Shown in pieces: positions 36,694-49,864 of a stretch of 64,000 bases of DNA. How positions within the stretch are numbered: position 1 is the first letter of the stretch; the number at the start of each line of letters is the position of its first letter. The DNA comes from Pandoraea vervacti (lineage in GTDB: Bacteria; Pseudomonadota; Gammaproteobacteria; Burkholderiales; Burkholderiaceae): NCBI RefSeq assembly GCF_000934605.2, contig NZ_CP010897.2, forward strand, positions 4,960,001-5,024,000, written 5' to 3'. A program made the translations under genes and the position numbers. The notes beneath the pieces are model-generated. The model ran no database searches, was not told the origin of the DNA, and worked only from the letters and a program-made list of their open reading frames with translations.

Positions 36694-38758
36694 CGACCTC
36701 CACCAGACAATCGTAGAAAGTCGGCGCCCGTCCAAGGTCGGTGAGGTTCTGGCTCGTGACTTCGTTGGCATTCTTCCCATCCGGCGCAAGTTTCTTCCAC
36801 CAGATCGACAGACCCACGACAACCCCTTCGCGCGCCTTGTCCGTGACGCGCGCCTTGGCATTCAGCGTGCCGCGATCATTGAAGATGCGAACCCCAGCAC
36901 CATCGGCAATGCCTCGCGGGGCCGCATCCGACGGATGAATATCCAGCGTCGGTTCACCGACCGATGAGCGCAGACTGTCGACGTTGACGAAGCTCGAATT
37001 CAGGAAGTTACGGGCCGGCGGCGAAATCATGGCCAGCGGGTAACGCGACGCCAACTGCGGATTGCTGGCAACCGACTCATACGGCGGCACCCAATCCGGC
37101 AGCGGGTCGAAGCCTTCTTGCAACATGCGCTCAGAGTAGAACTCGCACTTGCCGGATGGTGTATAGAACTGGCCGTTGGCAAACGGCGCTTCCGGCAGAT
37201 CGTAGCGAATCCATCCATCACGCTTGAGCGTCTCCCAATCGCTGCCGGCCATGCGCGGGTCGCTCCAGCGAATCGATTGCGCCGCCAACTCGTCGTCGGT
37301 GTCGGAGAAGCAGGCGTCCTGCCAGCCCATACGCTTGGCTAACAGTCGGAATATTTCGGAATTCGGTTTCGCCTCCCCAAGCGGTGCAATCGCAGGGTTG
37401 TTCGCCAGCAAATAGGTGTGGCCGTAAGCCTTGTGAATGTCGAGGTGTTCGAGCTGGGTCGTCGCGGGAAGCACGAAGTCCGCATAGTCCGCTGTGTCCG
37501 TCTGGAAATGCTCCAGCACCACAGTAAAGAGATCCTCGCGAGCGAAGCCGCTCGCGACCTTGCCGGATTCCGGCGCGACAGCCACTGGATTGCTGTTGTA
37601 CACCACCAGCGCCTCGATTTTGGGACCGAATGTCTCGTCGCCCGGATGACAAAGCGCGTCTCCGATCGCGCTCATGTTGATCAGACGCGGCGCGCGGTCC
37701 TGTCGTGAGCGAAGATCGGGACGCGCTTGCGCCAGCACGTCCACCGGCGCGTAGCCGGACGACGACATCAGCAATCCACCCGCCGGATCCCGCCAGGCAC
37801 CGATGAGCGCAGGGAGGCAGGCTACCGCCCGCGTCGCCTGTCCACCGCCCTTGGCACGCTGCATGCCATAGTTCAGTCGGATCGCAGCGGGCTTCGCACT
37901 CGCGTACTCGCGGGCCAGACTCACGATGGTGTCAGCCGTAATACCGCAAATCTCTGCGACGCGTGCTGGCGTATAACGTCGCACGCGCTCCTTGAGTTCG
38001 TTGTATCCGATCGTATGTCGTGCGATGTATTCGTGATCGACCAGATCTTCGTCGATGAGGACATGCATCATGCCCAACGCGAGGGCGGCGTCCGTGCCAG
38101 GCAACAGCGCAATGTGCTGATGGCATTTTTCGGCGGTGAGCGAGCGATAGGGATCGATGGCGATCAGCTTCGCACCACGGCGCTTTGCCTCCTGAGCGAT
38201 GGCCCAGAAATGCACGCTCGACGTGATGGGGTTACTTCCCCAGATCAGGATCAGTTTGCTATCGGCAAAGTGCTCGACATGCATTCCGACGCCGGCGCCG
38301 TATGTGTACCGCATGCCCGCCGCGCCTGCACTTGCGCAGATGGTGCGATCGAGATCGGAGGCCCCGATCTTGTTGAAGAAGCGTGCGGCCATCGACTCGC
38401 CTTGCACGAATCCCATCGTGCCGGCATAGCTGTAGGGCAAAATCGCCTCCGGCTCACGTGCTGCAATGGCGCCGAGCCGGGACGCGATCTCATCGAGGGC
38501 TTCGTCCCAACTGACCCGAACGAATTGACCACTGCCCTTGGGACCGACTCGCTTGAGCGGATGCAGCAGGCGGTCAGGGTGATAGGTCCGCTCGGTATAG
38601 CGAGAGACTTTCGTACACAAGACACCATTGGTCGTCGGATGATCAGGATCGCCCTGCACCTTGATCGCGACGCCATTCTCCACCGTCACATGCAGTGCGC
38701 ACGTATCGGGACAGTCATGCGGACATGCGGCCCGAACGACGTGGGTATTGGTCGTCAT
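36683..38758 (-). CDS. Molybdopterin-dependent oxidoreductase
   Basis: Member of the DMSO-reductase/formate-dehydrogenase superfamily, 691 residues, binding Mo-bis-MGD and one [4Fe-4S]. The N-terminal cluster motif is CPHDCPDTC with a further Cys in NGVLCTKVSRY; LILIWGSNPITS and VVYNSNPVAVAPE are pterin-binding signatures, and the C-terminal domain begins near LDIHPSDAAPRGIADG. No twin-arginine signal is seen, so it is probably cytoplasmic. Start ATG 38758 has AGGAG upstream. No partner subunits are adjacent; substrate unknown. Confidence 0.88.
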   Translation of the reverse strand: MTTNTHVVRAACPHDCPDTCALHVTVENGVAIKVQGDPDHPTTNGVLCTKVSRYTERTYHPDRLLHPLKRVGPKGSGQFVRVSWDEALDEIASRLGAIAAREPEAILPYSYAGTMGFVQGESMAARFFNKIGASDLDRTICASAGAAGMRYTYGAGVGMHVEHFADSKLILIWGSNPITSSVHFWAIAQEAKRRGAKLIAIDPYRSLTAEKCHQHIALLPGTDAALALGMMHVLIDEDLVDHEYIARHTIGYNELKERVRRYTPARVAEICGITADTIVSLAREYASAKPAAIRLNYGMQRAKGGGQATRAVACLPALIGAWRDPAGGLLMSSSGYAPVDVLAQARPDLRSRQDRAPRLINMSAIGDALCHPGDETFGPKIEALVVYNSNPVAVAPESGKVASGFAREDLFTVVLEHFQTDTADYADFVLPATTQLEHLDIHKAYGHTYLLANNPAIAPLGEAKPNSEIFRLLAKRMGWQDACFSDTDDELAAQSIRWSDPRMAGSDWETLKRDGWIRYDLPEAPFANGQFYTPSGKCEFYSERMLQEGFDPLPDWVPPYESVASNPQLASRYPLAMISPPARNFLNSSFVNVDSLRSSVGEPTLDIHPSDAAPRGIADGAGVRIFNDRGTLNAKARVTDKAREGVVVGLSIWWKKLAPDGKNANEVTSQNLTDLGRAPTFYDCLVEVAPV

Positions 38759-38969
38759 CAAACTACTCCTCTCTCTACCGGATTACTGCGCCGCACGACA
38801 TTGGGACGCTGACGACATTGTATTACGTTCGTTCGGGCGGTGCCCCGCCGCACGGGGCGTTCGGCCGTTTTTCGGCCTTGTCCGACTCGCCATTCGGACA
38901 TTTCTGGGCAAGGTGCCAGACCCAACCATTCGGGGTAAGATGAGCCATTGCGCTCAGCAGGAACCCGTC
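38759..38969. other. Divergent intergenic region with two hairpins
   Basis: 211 bp between two divergent genes. Two GC hairpins, GCCCCG/CGGGGC (38842-38858) and GGCCG-TTTTT-CGGCC (38863-38877), lie in the middle. No gene ends here, so they are not obvious terminators. No promoter is convincing. Confidence 0.4.
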
Positions 38970-40166
38970 ATGAAGCTCATCCCAGAAATCGACGCCGCCC
39001 GCGGCGAAATCCAGACCATCCGACGTGACATTCACGCCCATCCGGAACTCTGCTTCGAAGAAAAACGCACGTCCGACGTTGTCGCGGAAACCTTGACCCA
39101 ATGGGGAATCCCCATTCACCGGGGACTCGGCACGACCGGTGTCGTCGGCATCATCAAAAATGGCAGCAGCGACCGTGCCATCGGTCTGCGCGCCGATATG
39201 GATGCCTTGCCGATCCACGAAGCCAATACGTTCGAACATGCCTCGAAGCATGAAGGCAAAATGCACGCCTGCGGACATGACGGTCACACGGCCATGTTGC
39301 TTGCTGCGGCGCAATACCTTCAGAAGCATCGCAATTTCGACGGCACCGTCTATCTGATTTTCCAGCCCGCCGAGGAAGGCGGTGGCGGCGCACGCGAAAT
39401 GATCAAGGACGGCCTGTTCACGCGCTTCCCGATGGACGCGGTGTTCGGCATGCACAACTGGCCGGGGGTCCCGACCGGCACGTTTGCCGTAACGCCGGGC
39501 CCCATGATGGCGTCCAGCAACGAATTCAAGATCACGATTCGAGGCAAGGGCACCCATGCGGGCATTCCTAACGCCGGGATCGATCCGGTCATTGCCGCCG
39601 TTCAGGTTGCGCAGGCGCTGCAAAGCATCATTACCCGCAACAAGCGCCCCATCGATGCAGCGGTGCTCTCCATTACCCAAATCCATGCCGGTGACACGAC
39701 TAACGTGGTTCCTGACGTGGCATGGCTTGGCGGCACGATTCGCACCTTTTCGATCGAAGTTCTCGACCTGATCGAGAGCCGACTGCGCGAAGTCTCCGAG
39801 TTCGTCGCCAAAGGTCTCGGATGCTCGGCGGAAATCGAATTCCAGCGCAACTATCCGCCGACCATTAATGATCCTGCCATGGCCGCACTGTGCGCCGACG
39901 TGATGCGCCAGATCGTGAGCGACGAGAACGTCAACGACAAGGTCGAACCGACGATGGGGGCCGAGGACTTCTCGTTCATGCTGCTCGAAAAGCCGGGCGC
40001 ATATGTCTTTATCGGCAATGGTGACGGGACGCACCGTGACACTGGCCACGGCCTGGGCCCCTGCAACCTCCATAACGCCAGCTACGATTTCAACGATGAT
40101 TTGCTGCCACTTGGCGGGACTTACTGGGTCAAACTGGTCGAAACGTATTTTGAGCGGAACAAGTAA
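38970..40166 (+). CDS. M20-family metal-dependent amidohydrolase
   Basis: Hippurate hydrolase/N-acyl-amino-acid amidohydrolase type enzyme of 398 residues. Metal-binding motifs are visible as GLRADMDALP, HACGHDGHTAML and the EEGGGGA general-base region; a dimerisation domain follows (SSNEFKITIRGKGTHAGIPN). The end of the catalytic domain is MGAEDFSFML. Start ATG 38970 has CAGGAA upstream; ATG 38940 in frame is a ten-codon longer choice. Exact substrate is not determined. Confidence 0.9.
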   Translation: MKLIPEIDAARGEIQTIRRDIHAHPELCFEEKRTSDVVAETLTQWGIPIHRGLGTTGVVGIIKNGSSDRAIGLRADMDALPIHEANTFEHASKHEGKMHACGHDGHTAMLLAAAQYLQKHRNFDGTVYLIFQPAEEGGGGAREMIKDGLFTRFPMDAVFGMHNWPGVPTGTFAVTPGPMMASSNEFKITIRGKGTHAGIPNAGIDPVIAAVQVAQALQSIITRNKRPIDAAVLSITQIHAGDTTNVVPDVAWLGGTIRTFSIEVLDLIESRLREVSEFVAKGLGCSAEIEFQRNYPPTINDPAMAALCADVMRQIVSDENVNDKVEPTMGAEDFSFMLLEKPGAYVFIGNGDGTHRDTGHGLGPCNLHNASYDFNDDLLPLGGTYWVKLVETYFERNK

Positions 40167-40198
40167 CCGTTCGTCTCGCTGAGATTCGGCAACAAGCA

Positions 40199-40230
40199 AA
40201 AAGCCGGCAATTTCAAGTTGCCGGCTTTTT
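40199..40230. terminator. Bidirectional terminator between the amidohydrolase and DUF3047 genes
   Basis: Stem AAGCCGGCAA / TTGCCGGCTT (40201-40210 with 40218-40227), with A residues before it and TTTTT after. It serves both convergent genes. Confidence 0.92.
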
Positions 40231-40251
40231 CGCTTCAACGTGGGAACTGCG

Positions 40252-41097
40252 CTATTTGGCTGCAGTTGTCGTGGGAATACCGTCCGTATCCAGACGAATA
40301 TCCCCGTACCATGCAGTGAAGTCGGACTGTGTATTGTCGCCGTCGCTCATGATGGCGATGCCGATCAGGCGCCCGGGGCGCTCGCCGAACGCCCTCTCGT
40401 AATCCTTCGCAATATCGCGCGAATACGTCTGCCACGTTCCCAGATGTTCGCTACCGCGTTCGACAACGATAGACCGAATGCGTCCCGTATAGGGATTAGG
40501 CACCAGTTCGTTGGTCGCTAATTTGTCATCGCCCCAGGTGTACATCAACGTAGCGAAGGGCAGCTCACGTCCGCTGACCATACGTGCCAACTCCCGGTGC
40601 ATATGGTCCTGCATGGTCAGTTTCGCGGGATCCCCGTCGAAGGCGAGCGCGATGCGCACGGGGGCATCGTCGGAGCGCTTGGTACGGATATCGGCGTTGG
40701 CCGGCAAGGCGTCTGCTCGCCAACGCCAAGTCAACCGGCTGCCTACATAGACCGGAATATCGAGTTTCTGCGCAAGTCCCGATGCCGATCCTTGCACTGT
40801 CGCACGAACGACGGCGACACCGTCTGCGTCAGCGGTTTGCTCATAGCGTGTCAGTCGCTTATTCCGCGTGACGAGATAGGTTTCCCAATGGGGTGGCAGC
40901 CCCTGGGTGTCTACCGAAGCCGAGAGTGGCGCAATCTCCCCATGAGATGCAGACGCCAGGGATTGCGTTTGCGGCGTCGGTGGCGATCCGGAAAATGCAC
41001 ATCCGCTGAGCCCCCAAGTCACAAATGTCCCGCTCAGGCAGACCATTGCAACAACACGCCACTGCTTAAGGCGCTCCTTCCAATACCGTCTCACCAC
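40252..41097 (-). CDS. DUF3047 lipoprotein
   Basis: Lipoprotein of about 281 residues with signal WRVVAMVCLSGTFVTWGLSG then Cys, followed by a Ser/Pro linker and a DUF3047 domain (LPPHWETYLVTRNKRLTRYE onward; SRLTWRWRADALPANADIRT; the end DFTAWYGDIRLDTDG). The family has no known function; its fold resembles carbohydrate-binding jelly-rolls in other hands, which I cannot test. The start is uncertain: GTG 41097 has GGGAG at ideal distance; the open frame begins at GTG 41121. Confidence 0.8.
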   Translation of the reverse strand: MVRRYWKERLKQWRVVAMVCLSGTFVTWGLSGCAFSGSPPTPQTQSLASASHGEIAPLSASVDTQGLPPHWETYLVTRNKRLTRYEQTADADGVAVVRATVQGSASGLAQKLDIPVYVGSRLTWRWRADALPANADIRTKRSDDAPVRIALAFDGDPAKLTMQDHMHRELARMVSGRELPFATLMYTWGDDKLATNELVPNPYTGRIRSIVVERGSEHLGTWQTYSRDIAKDYERAFGERPGRLIGIAIMSDGDNTQSDFTAWYGDIRLDTDGIPTTTAAK

Positions 41098-41743
41098 TTG
41101 TTTCACTCCCCGAACTACCACTAACCCCGTGGCGGAATGCTAAGCGAGAAATCAAGTGTCGATCTACCCGGGATTTCACTTCGTGATGGCAATGCAACAG
41201 TATTCGAGGTGTTCAAGCGCGGTGGGGCTTACGGATTAACGCGCCGCAAGCGGGTGAAACATGTCACCGACGGTCGACTGTGATTCGAAGACCAGCCTAA
41301 TAGGATGATGCCCTCGTTCCGAGCGATCCGACATACACCACGGCTGGGCAATCGCGCCACCGCGAGTCATGGAAATCAGCGCTTCTGGTAAGCAACGTGA
41401 CGCTTCACGAAAAAACGCGCTGTCCGTCTTGGCAGCGCGCTCTTTGCATCATTGAGTGATTACCGCAGATGGTCGCGGCCGACGTCGAATTGAGCGTAGC
41501 CGGAAGCCTCAAGGCAGGAAGCGGATCCCGACTCCACAAACGACGCGGCGATGTCTCCCGAGATCGAATCTTTCAATGGGCCGTGAAGGGGCAGATCGAG
41601 ACGGCGCGGATCTGCATAGTCGATGCGAGGCCACTGATCGCAGCAAGCCCGACAAGGCGAAAACGAGAGCCCACCGGACATGAGGCAAGTGACGGGGAAC
41701 GCTGTAGCGTTGGCGTTTGAGCGACGTACGGGTGCCCAAAAGC
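41098..41743. other. Gene-poor region between DUF3047 gene and rRNA operon
   Basis: About 650 bp. Apart from a terminator-like hairpin at 41409-41439 I see no assured feature. A 73-codon frame on the - strand (41460-41681, ATG start, no ribosome site, no recognisable domain) ends 20 bases before that hairpin; it could be a small gene or the remnant of one. The opposite strand also has open frames, which argues for chance. Confidence 0.45.
41409..41439 (-). terminator. Second terminator downstream of the rRNA operon
   Basis: On the - strand the stem CGCGCTG / CAGCGCG (41433-41439 with 41416-41422) is followed by TTTTT (41411-41415). It lies about 350 bp beyond the 5S gene, after the stronger first terminator, and may back it up or end an unrecognised transcript. 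Confidence 0.6.
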
Positions 41744-41778
41744 AAAAACCCCTCGCTACGGAGTAGCAAGGGGTTTTT
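41744..41778 (-). terminator. Terminator of the rRNA operon
   Basis: A 15-bp stem with one mismatch (AAAAACCCCTTGCTA on the - strand) ends in TTTTT, 8 bases after the 5S gene. Strong intrinsic terminator. Confidence 0.93.
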
Positions 41779-41785
41779 AAGGGGA

Positions 41786-41899
41786 GCCTGACGATTACCT
41801 ACTTTCACACGGGTATCCGCACTATCATCGGCGTGGAGTCGTTTCACGGTCCTGTTCGGGATGGGAAGGGGTGGTTCCAACTCGCTATGGTCATCAGGC
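41786..41899 (-). rRNA. rrf: 5S ribosomal RNA
   Basis: About 114 nt. On the - strand it opens with GCCTGATGACCATAGCGAGT and closes with the complementary GTCAGGC, the terminal helix I of beta-proteobacterial 5S rRNA; the internal CCCATCCCGAACAGGACCGT is conserved. Third rRNA of the operon. Confidence 0.97.
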
Positions 41900-42027
41900 A
41901 TAACTTGTATGTTCTGCTGGGAGGGTATCCCAACAAAACCAATTCGGAAGAAGCGTAGTACAACAACTTGTGGGTTGTGAGTGTATCGGCACAGCGATAC
42001 TCACACCAGGAAAAACACACTGGTTAT

Positions 42028-44905
<2,878 letters not shown>

Positions 44906-45197
44906 CTATAACGAGTGCGTCTCTCGACACATCCTTTATAGGTTGAGTATTAGCGTTGTGCCGTATTCCAAGTCATCTTTCGATCACTTTAAATACTGGT
45001 TGATACAATCACAACCCGTACAATTTCCACGCGCCATCTCTAACGCGCTTCCGTTGTACTACTTCTTCTTCCAAATTGTTAAAGAACAAATACTGCATGA
45101 CATTGCTGTCATTCAAAAGCATTCACATTCAGGGATTTACTTCAGAAGTACCACTGAGATAACTTGCTTTTGACTGACATCGATGTGATCTAAGAAG
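44906..45197 (-). other. tRNA-Ala to 23S spacer with boxA
   Basis: 292-nt spacer. It carries boxA TGTTCTTTAAC (45078-45088 on the - strand), the antitermination site read before 23S, and the 5' half of the 23S processing stem near the gene. No further tRNA. Confidence 0.75.
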
Positions 45198-45273
45198 TGG
45201 TGGAGGATGACGGGATCGAACCGACGACCCCCTGCTTGCAAAGCAGGTGCTCTCCCAGCTGAGCTAATCCCCC
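45198..45273 (-). tRNA. tRNA-Ala (TGC)
   Basis: 76 nt with encoded CCA. Acceptor GGGGGAT pairs with ATCCTCC, D-loop AGCTCAGCTGGGAGAGC, anticodon TGC in CTTTGCAAG, T-loop GGTTCGATCC. Standard spacer tRNA of the operon. Confidence 0.98.
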
Positions 45274-45384
45274 AAAATCAGCCTGATTCAGCGTTACAAA
45301 AAACCTTGCATACCCATGTATGCAGCGGCTCTTTGTGCCTTGCCTCAGCCAGATTTCTTTCTACCGGACGTCAGTGGAAAGAGT

Positions 45385-45461
45385 TGGTGGGTCTGGAAGG
45401 ACTTGAACCTTCGACCCCCGCCTTATCAAGACGGTGCTCTAACCACCTGAGCTACAGACCC
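45385..45461 (-). tRNA. tRNA-Ile (GAT)
   Basis: 77 nt with encoded CCA. Acceptor GGGTCTG pairs with CAGACCC, anticodon GAT in CTTGATAAG, T-loop GGTTCAAGTCC. First spacer tRNA after 16S. Confidence 0.98.
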
Positions 45462-45522
45462 GACTTAGATCTACGCAGTCAACAACCGATAAGCGTGAAC
45501 ACTCAACTTCCAGTGCATGCTC

Positions 45523-47057
<1,535 letters not shown>

Positions 47058-47496
47058 TAAACCTGTTACTGTTTTCGGTTTTTCGCGATAAATCGCTAGA
47101 ACCGGTCGCTCTCAAAGTATGCTGACAAGTTAATTACTTAACTTACCTATTACTATGTGAGCCTCAATAAATTTAAAGCTTATCTGCCGAAGCAGACGCA
47201 CCATTCATCGAGTGCCCACACTTATCGGTTGTTTAATTTTTAAAGATCAATCGCATCCAACTTCGCTTCGTCGCTTACTTACCGCGCCGTCGCTTCGTTT
47301 TCTGCGTCGCTGCATCAGCAGCAGAGAAGTGAGATTATGTCGCAGCTTCTCGTCGTCGTCAACAGTTTTTTTCGCTTTCTTCGTTCGTCGCCGTAGCGAC
47401 TCGCAAGCTCCAAAACCACTAACCACCGGGCTTTTCAGCCCCTCGCTTCAACCTCGCCGCCGCTTTCGCTGCGTCTCTGTCGTTGCGAGAGACGAG
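47058..47496 (-). other. rRNA operon leader with boxA and 16S processing stem
   Basis: About 440 nt between promoter and 16S. It contains boxA TGATCTTTAAA (47239-47249 on the - strand). The 24-nt segment 47210-47233 is fully complementary, counting G-U pairs, to 45481-45504 beyond the 16S 3' end; together they form the RNase III processing stalk of 16S. No gene. Confidence 0.8.
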
Positions 47497-47525
47497 ATAT
47501 TAGTGAAAACCCGGGGCCCTGGCAA
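47497..47525 (-). promoter_or_regulatory. rRNA operon promoter
   Basis: TTGCCA (-35, 47520-47525) and TAATAT (-10, 47497-47502) at 17-bp spacing on the - strand. An AT-rich UP-like element (47529-47550) stands directly upstream, typical for rRNA promoters. Confidence 0.8.
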
Positions 47526-47555
47526 GCACTTTGTGAAAATAATTTGAAAACCCAT

Positions 47556-47585
47556 GAAGAAGCCCCGTCGCGACGGGGCTTCTTC
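47556..47585 (-). terminator. Hairpin after the ABC-transporter binding protein gene
   Basis: A perfect 15-bp palindrome (GAAGAAGCCCCGTCG and its complement, no loop), 41 bases after the stop of the upstream gene and just before the rRNA promoter. The T tract is weak, so termination is probable but not certain; it would shield the rRNA promoter from read-through. Confidence 0.75.
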
Positions 47586-47625
47586 ATTTCACACGGCTTC
47601 AGGAGATGCCTCCTCCTGCTCACGA

Positions 47626-48432
47626 TCAGGACTTCTTCTTGCCGAAGTAGCGCTCATAGATCGCGTCATATGTGCCATCCGCCTTGATCGCATCGATGCC
47701 CTTGTTGATCTTGGCCAGCAATGCCGCGTCCCCCTTGCGCACTGCGATGCCGTAATACTCCTTCGGGAAGCTGTCATCCGCCACCGTGCGAAGCTTGGCA
47801 TTCGGATTATTCGCAATGAAGTTCACTACCACGCCGTTATCTGCGACCACCGCATCCACGCCGCCAGCCTCAAGTTCCTTCATCGCAAGCGGCGTACCTT
47901 CGAAGCGTTTGACCGACGGATTGTTCTTGCCCATCAGCTTCTGAACCACCTCGTCGCCCGTCGTTGCCGTTTGCACGCCCACTTTCATCGATTTCAGATC
48001 GGCGAATTTCTGCACCGTCGAATTCGCCGGCACTGCAATCAATTGCGATGCCTCGAAGTAAGGCGTCGAGAAGTCCATCTGCTTGCTTCGCTCATCGGTG
48101 ATCGTGATCGCCGAGATCAGGATGTCGCGATCGCCCTGTACGAGAGAATTGAAGATGCCCTCAAAAGGCGTATTGATGAAGCGGATGGAAATGCCCGCCT
48201 TGTCGGCGACGGCCTTCATCACATCGATATCGAAACCCGCGATCTGCCGGTTATCGGTTTCAAACTCGAACGGCGCATAGGCAGCGTCCGAACCGACGAC
48301 GTACACCGGTTGCGAGCCGTCAGGCCCGACCGAGCGCCCCGCAGCCGTATCCTCCTTCTTCCCGCAGGCACTCAACAGCAGCCCCGAGGCCACGACCACG
48401 GCCAGCGCAAATGCACGTCGTTTCATCGACAT
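47626..48432 (-). CDS. ABC transporter substrate-binding lipoprotein, family 3 (polar amino acids)
   Basis: Periplasmic amino-acid binding protein of 268 residues anchored as a lipoprotein (LLLSAC, Cys23). The family 3 fold is recognised by AAYAPFEFETDNRQIAGFDI, the hinge LISAITITDERSKQMDFS, and PYFEASQLIAVP. No permease or ATPase gene is next to it, so it is an orphan binding protein here and must work with a transporter elsewhere. The ligand is not evident. Confidence 0.9.
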   Translation of the reverse strand: MSMKRRAFALAVVVASGLLLSACGKKEDTAAGRSVGPDGSQPVYVVGSDAAYAPFEFETDNRQIAGFDIDVMKAVADKAGISIRFINTPFEGIFNSLVQGDRDILISAITITDERSKQMDFSTPYFEASQLIAVPANSTVQKFADLKSMKVGVQTATTGDEVVQKLMGKNNPSVKRFEGTPLAMKELEAGGVDAVVADNGVVVNFIANNPNAKLRTVADDSFPKEYYGIAVRKGDAALLAKINKGIDAIKADGTYDAIYERYFGKKKS

Positions 48433-48517
48433 CGTTTCGTCCCTTGCTGAAAAAACCGGCAGACTATCATAGGACGACCTTCGTTCGAGAGGGCCGTCCC
48501 GGGTTTTTCACAACAGC

Positions 48518-49294
48518 TCAGCGATGCTTGAAAACCGGCTTGCGCTTCTCGACGAACGCCGCCATGCCTTCCTTCTGATCTTCCAGCGCGAAGAGCGAAT
48601 GGAACATGCGACGCTCGAACTGAACACCCTCGTCCAGCGTCGATTCGAAAGCCCGATTGACGGATTCCTTCGCGGCCATGACGACCGGCAACGAAAATTC
48701 GCAGATGGTGTTGGCTGCACCAATCGCCTCATCGAGCAGTTTGTCGAACGGCACGATGCGCGACACGAGGCCCGCGCGCTCGGCCTCCGTGGCGTCCATG
48801 AAACGCGCCGTCAGGCACATGTCCATCGCCTTGGCCTTCGAGACTGCACGCGTCAGACGCTGCGTGCCGCCCGCACCAGGAATCACGCCGAGCTTGATTT
48901 CAGGCTGACCGAATTTCGCGTTGTCGGCAGCAATGATGAAGTCGCACATCATCGCCAGCTCGCACCCGCCGCCCAGGGCAAAGCCCGACACAGCGGCAAT
49001 TACCGGTTTACGGATACGACGTACCGTCTCCCAGTTGCGCGTGATGTAGTCACCCTTGAACACGTCGGCGAAGGTGTACTTCGACATCATGCCGATGTCC
49101 GCCCCTGCCGCAAACGCCTTCTCGCTTCCGGTGATCACCATGCAACCGATGGCTTCGTCCGCATCGAATGCGGTGAGCGCTGCGCCCAGTTCGTCCATCA
49201 GCGCGTCGTTGAGCGCATTGAGCGCTTTCGGACGATTCAGCGTGATCAGACCGACGCGACCACGCGTCTCCACCAGAATGTTCTCGTACGTCAT
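48518..49294 (-). CDS. Enoyl-CoA hydratase (crotonase family), PaaF-like
   Basis: Crotonase of 258 residues. The oxyanion-hole segments are FAAGADIGMM and ALGGGCELAMMCD, with catalytic glutamates in GCELAMM and QPEIKLGVIPGAGGTQRL. Adjacent and divergent to the paa genes; a role as 2,3-dehydroadipyl-CoA hydratase is inferred from context, but a general fatty-acid beta-oxidation hydratase fits the sequence equally well. Start ATG 49294 has GGAGG upstream. Confidence 0.88.
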   Translation of the reverse strand: MTYENILVETRGRVGLITLNRPKALNALNDALMDELGAALTAFDADEAIGCMVITGSEKAFAAGADIGMMSKYTFADVFKGDYITRNWETVRRIRKPVIAAVSGFALGGGCELAMMCDFIIAADNAKFGQPEIKLGVIPGAGGTQRLTRAVSKAKAMDMCLTARFMDATEAERAGLVSRIVPFDKLLDEAIGAANTICEFSLPVVMAAKESVNRAFESTLDEGVQFERRMFHSLFALEDQKEGMAAFVEKRKPVFKHR

Positions 49295-49864
49295 CCTCTT
49301 GTTCCTCCAGTCAAAGTCTCGTCTTGTGATTCGGGGGCAGGCCTTCGCGCGAACGTGACGTCTTCGCGAACATCACAACCGCGCGAACGCCGAAAACAGA
49401 TAAGGCGATGGGCGTGCCGCTGGTTCGCAACGGCGCTGCGGCGCACATGGCAGCACGGGTACGTGGCCTGCCGGGCGTCGACTGTAGTGGTTAGGCATGA
49501 TGCCATCGATCCCCAAGGCACGCACCTTTCGTTCCGCCAAGCAGATCGTCCAACGCAGCGCACGGGATGGACCATCGAAACATGCTGAGCATTCTTATAT
49601 AAGGAGAGACGTACGGCCGCCTCGTCCCGCGCCGACCCACCGCATCAAAAACCGTCGGGGAAAACCCGGCGTCATCGCACGCCACGCCCAGAAGATTTGG
49701 TGCTATATTAACAAACCAACCGGTCGGTCAATTAATGTTCGCGACAAACTGAATTGAGACGATCCGGTGCCGTTCCTGCGTCTTGCCGCGCGAGCCACAA
49801 ACTTGCCCGCAGGCACAGACAGCGAATCCGCCAGCCGCATCCCGACACGGACAGATCCACAACC
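49295..49864. other. Divergent control region between the hydratase gene and paaN
   Basis: 570 bp without a gene. It contains a candidate operator at 49715-49728 and a TATATT (49705-49710) that could be a -10 for paaN. A second A/T-rich run followed by AAGGAGAG (49594-49607) looks like a ribosome site but no gene follows it. Confidence 0.55.
49715..49728 (+). promoter_or_regulatory. Candidate TetR-type (PaaR-like) operator upstream of paaN
   Basis: ACCAACCGGTCGGT is a near-perfect palindrome centred on CCGG, about 140 bp upstream of the paaN start and just after TATATT. Beta-proteobacterial paa genes are controlled by the TetR-family PaaR; the link to this site is inferred. No regulator gene is in the window. 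Confidence 0.45.

Noticed and set aside
38842..38877. Two hairpins as a terminator pair
   Set aside because: They lie between divergent genes, so no transcript ends there, and the T run is inside a loop.
49594..49607. A/T-rich run with AAGGAGAG as a ribosome site for a small gene
   Set aside because: No start codon followed by a convincing frame; downstream sequence has no protein features before paaN.
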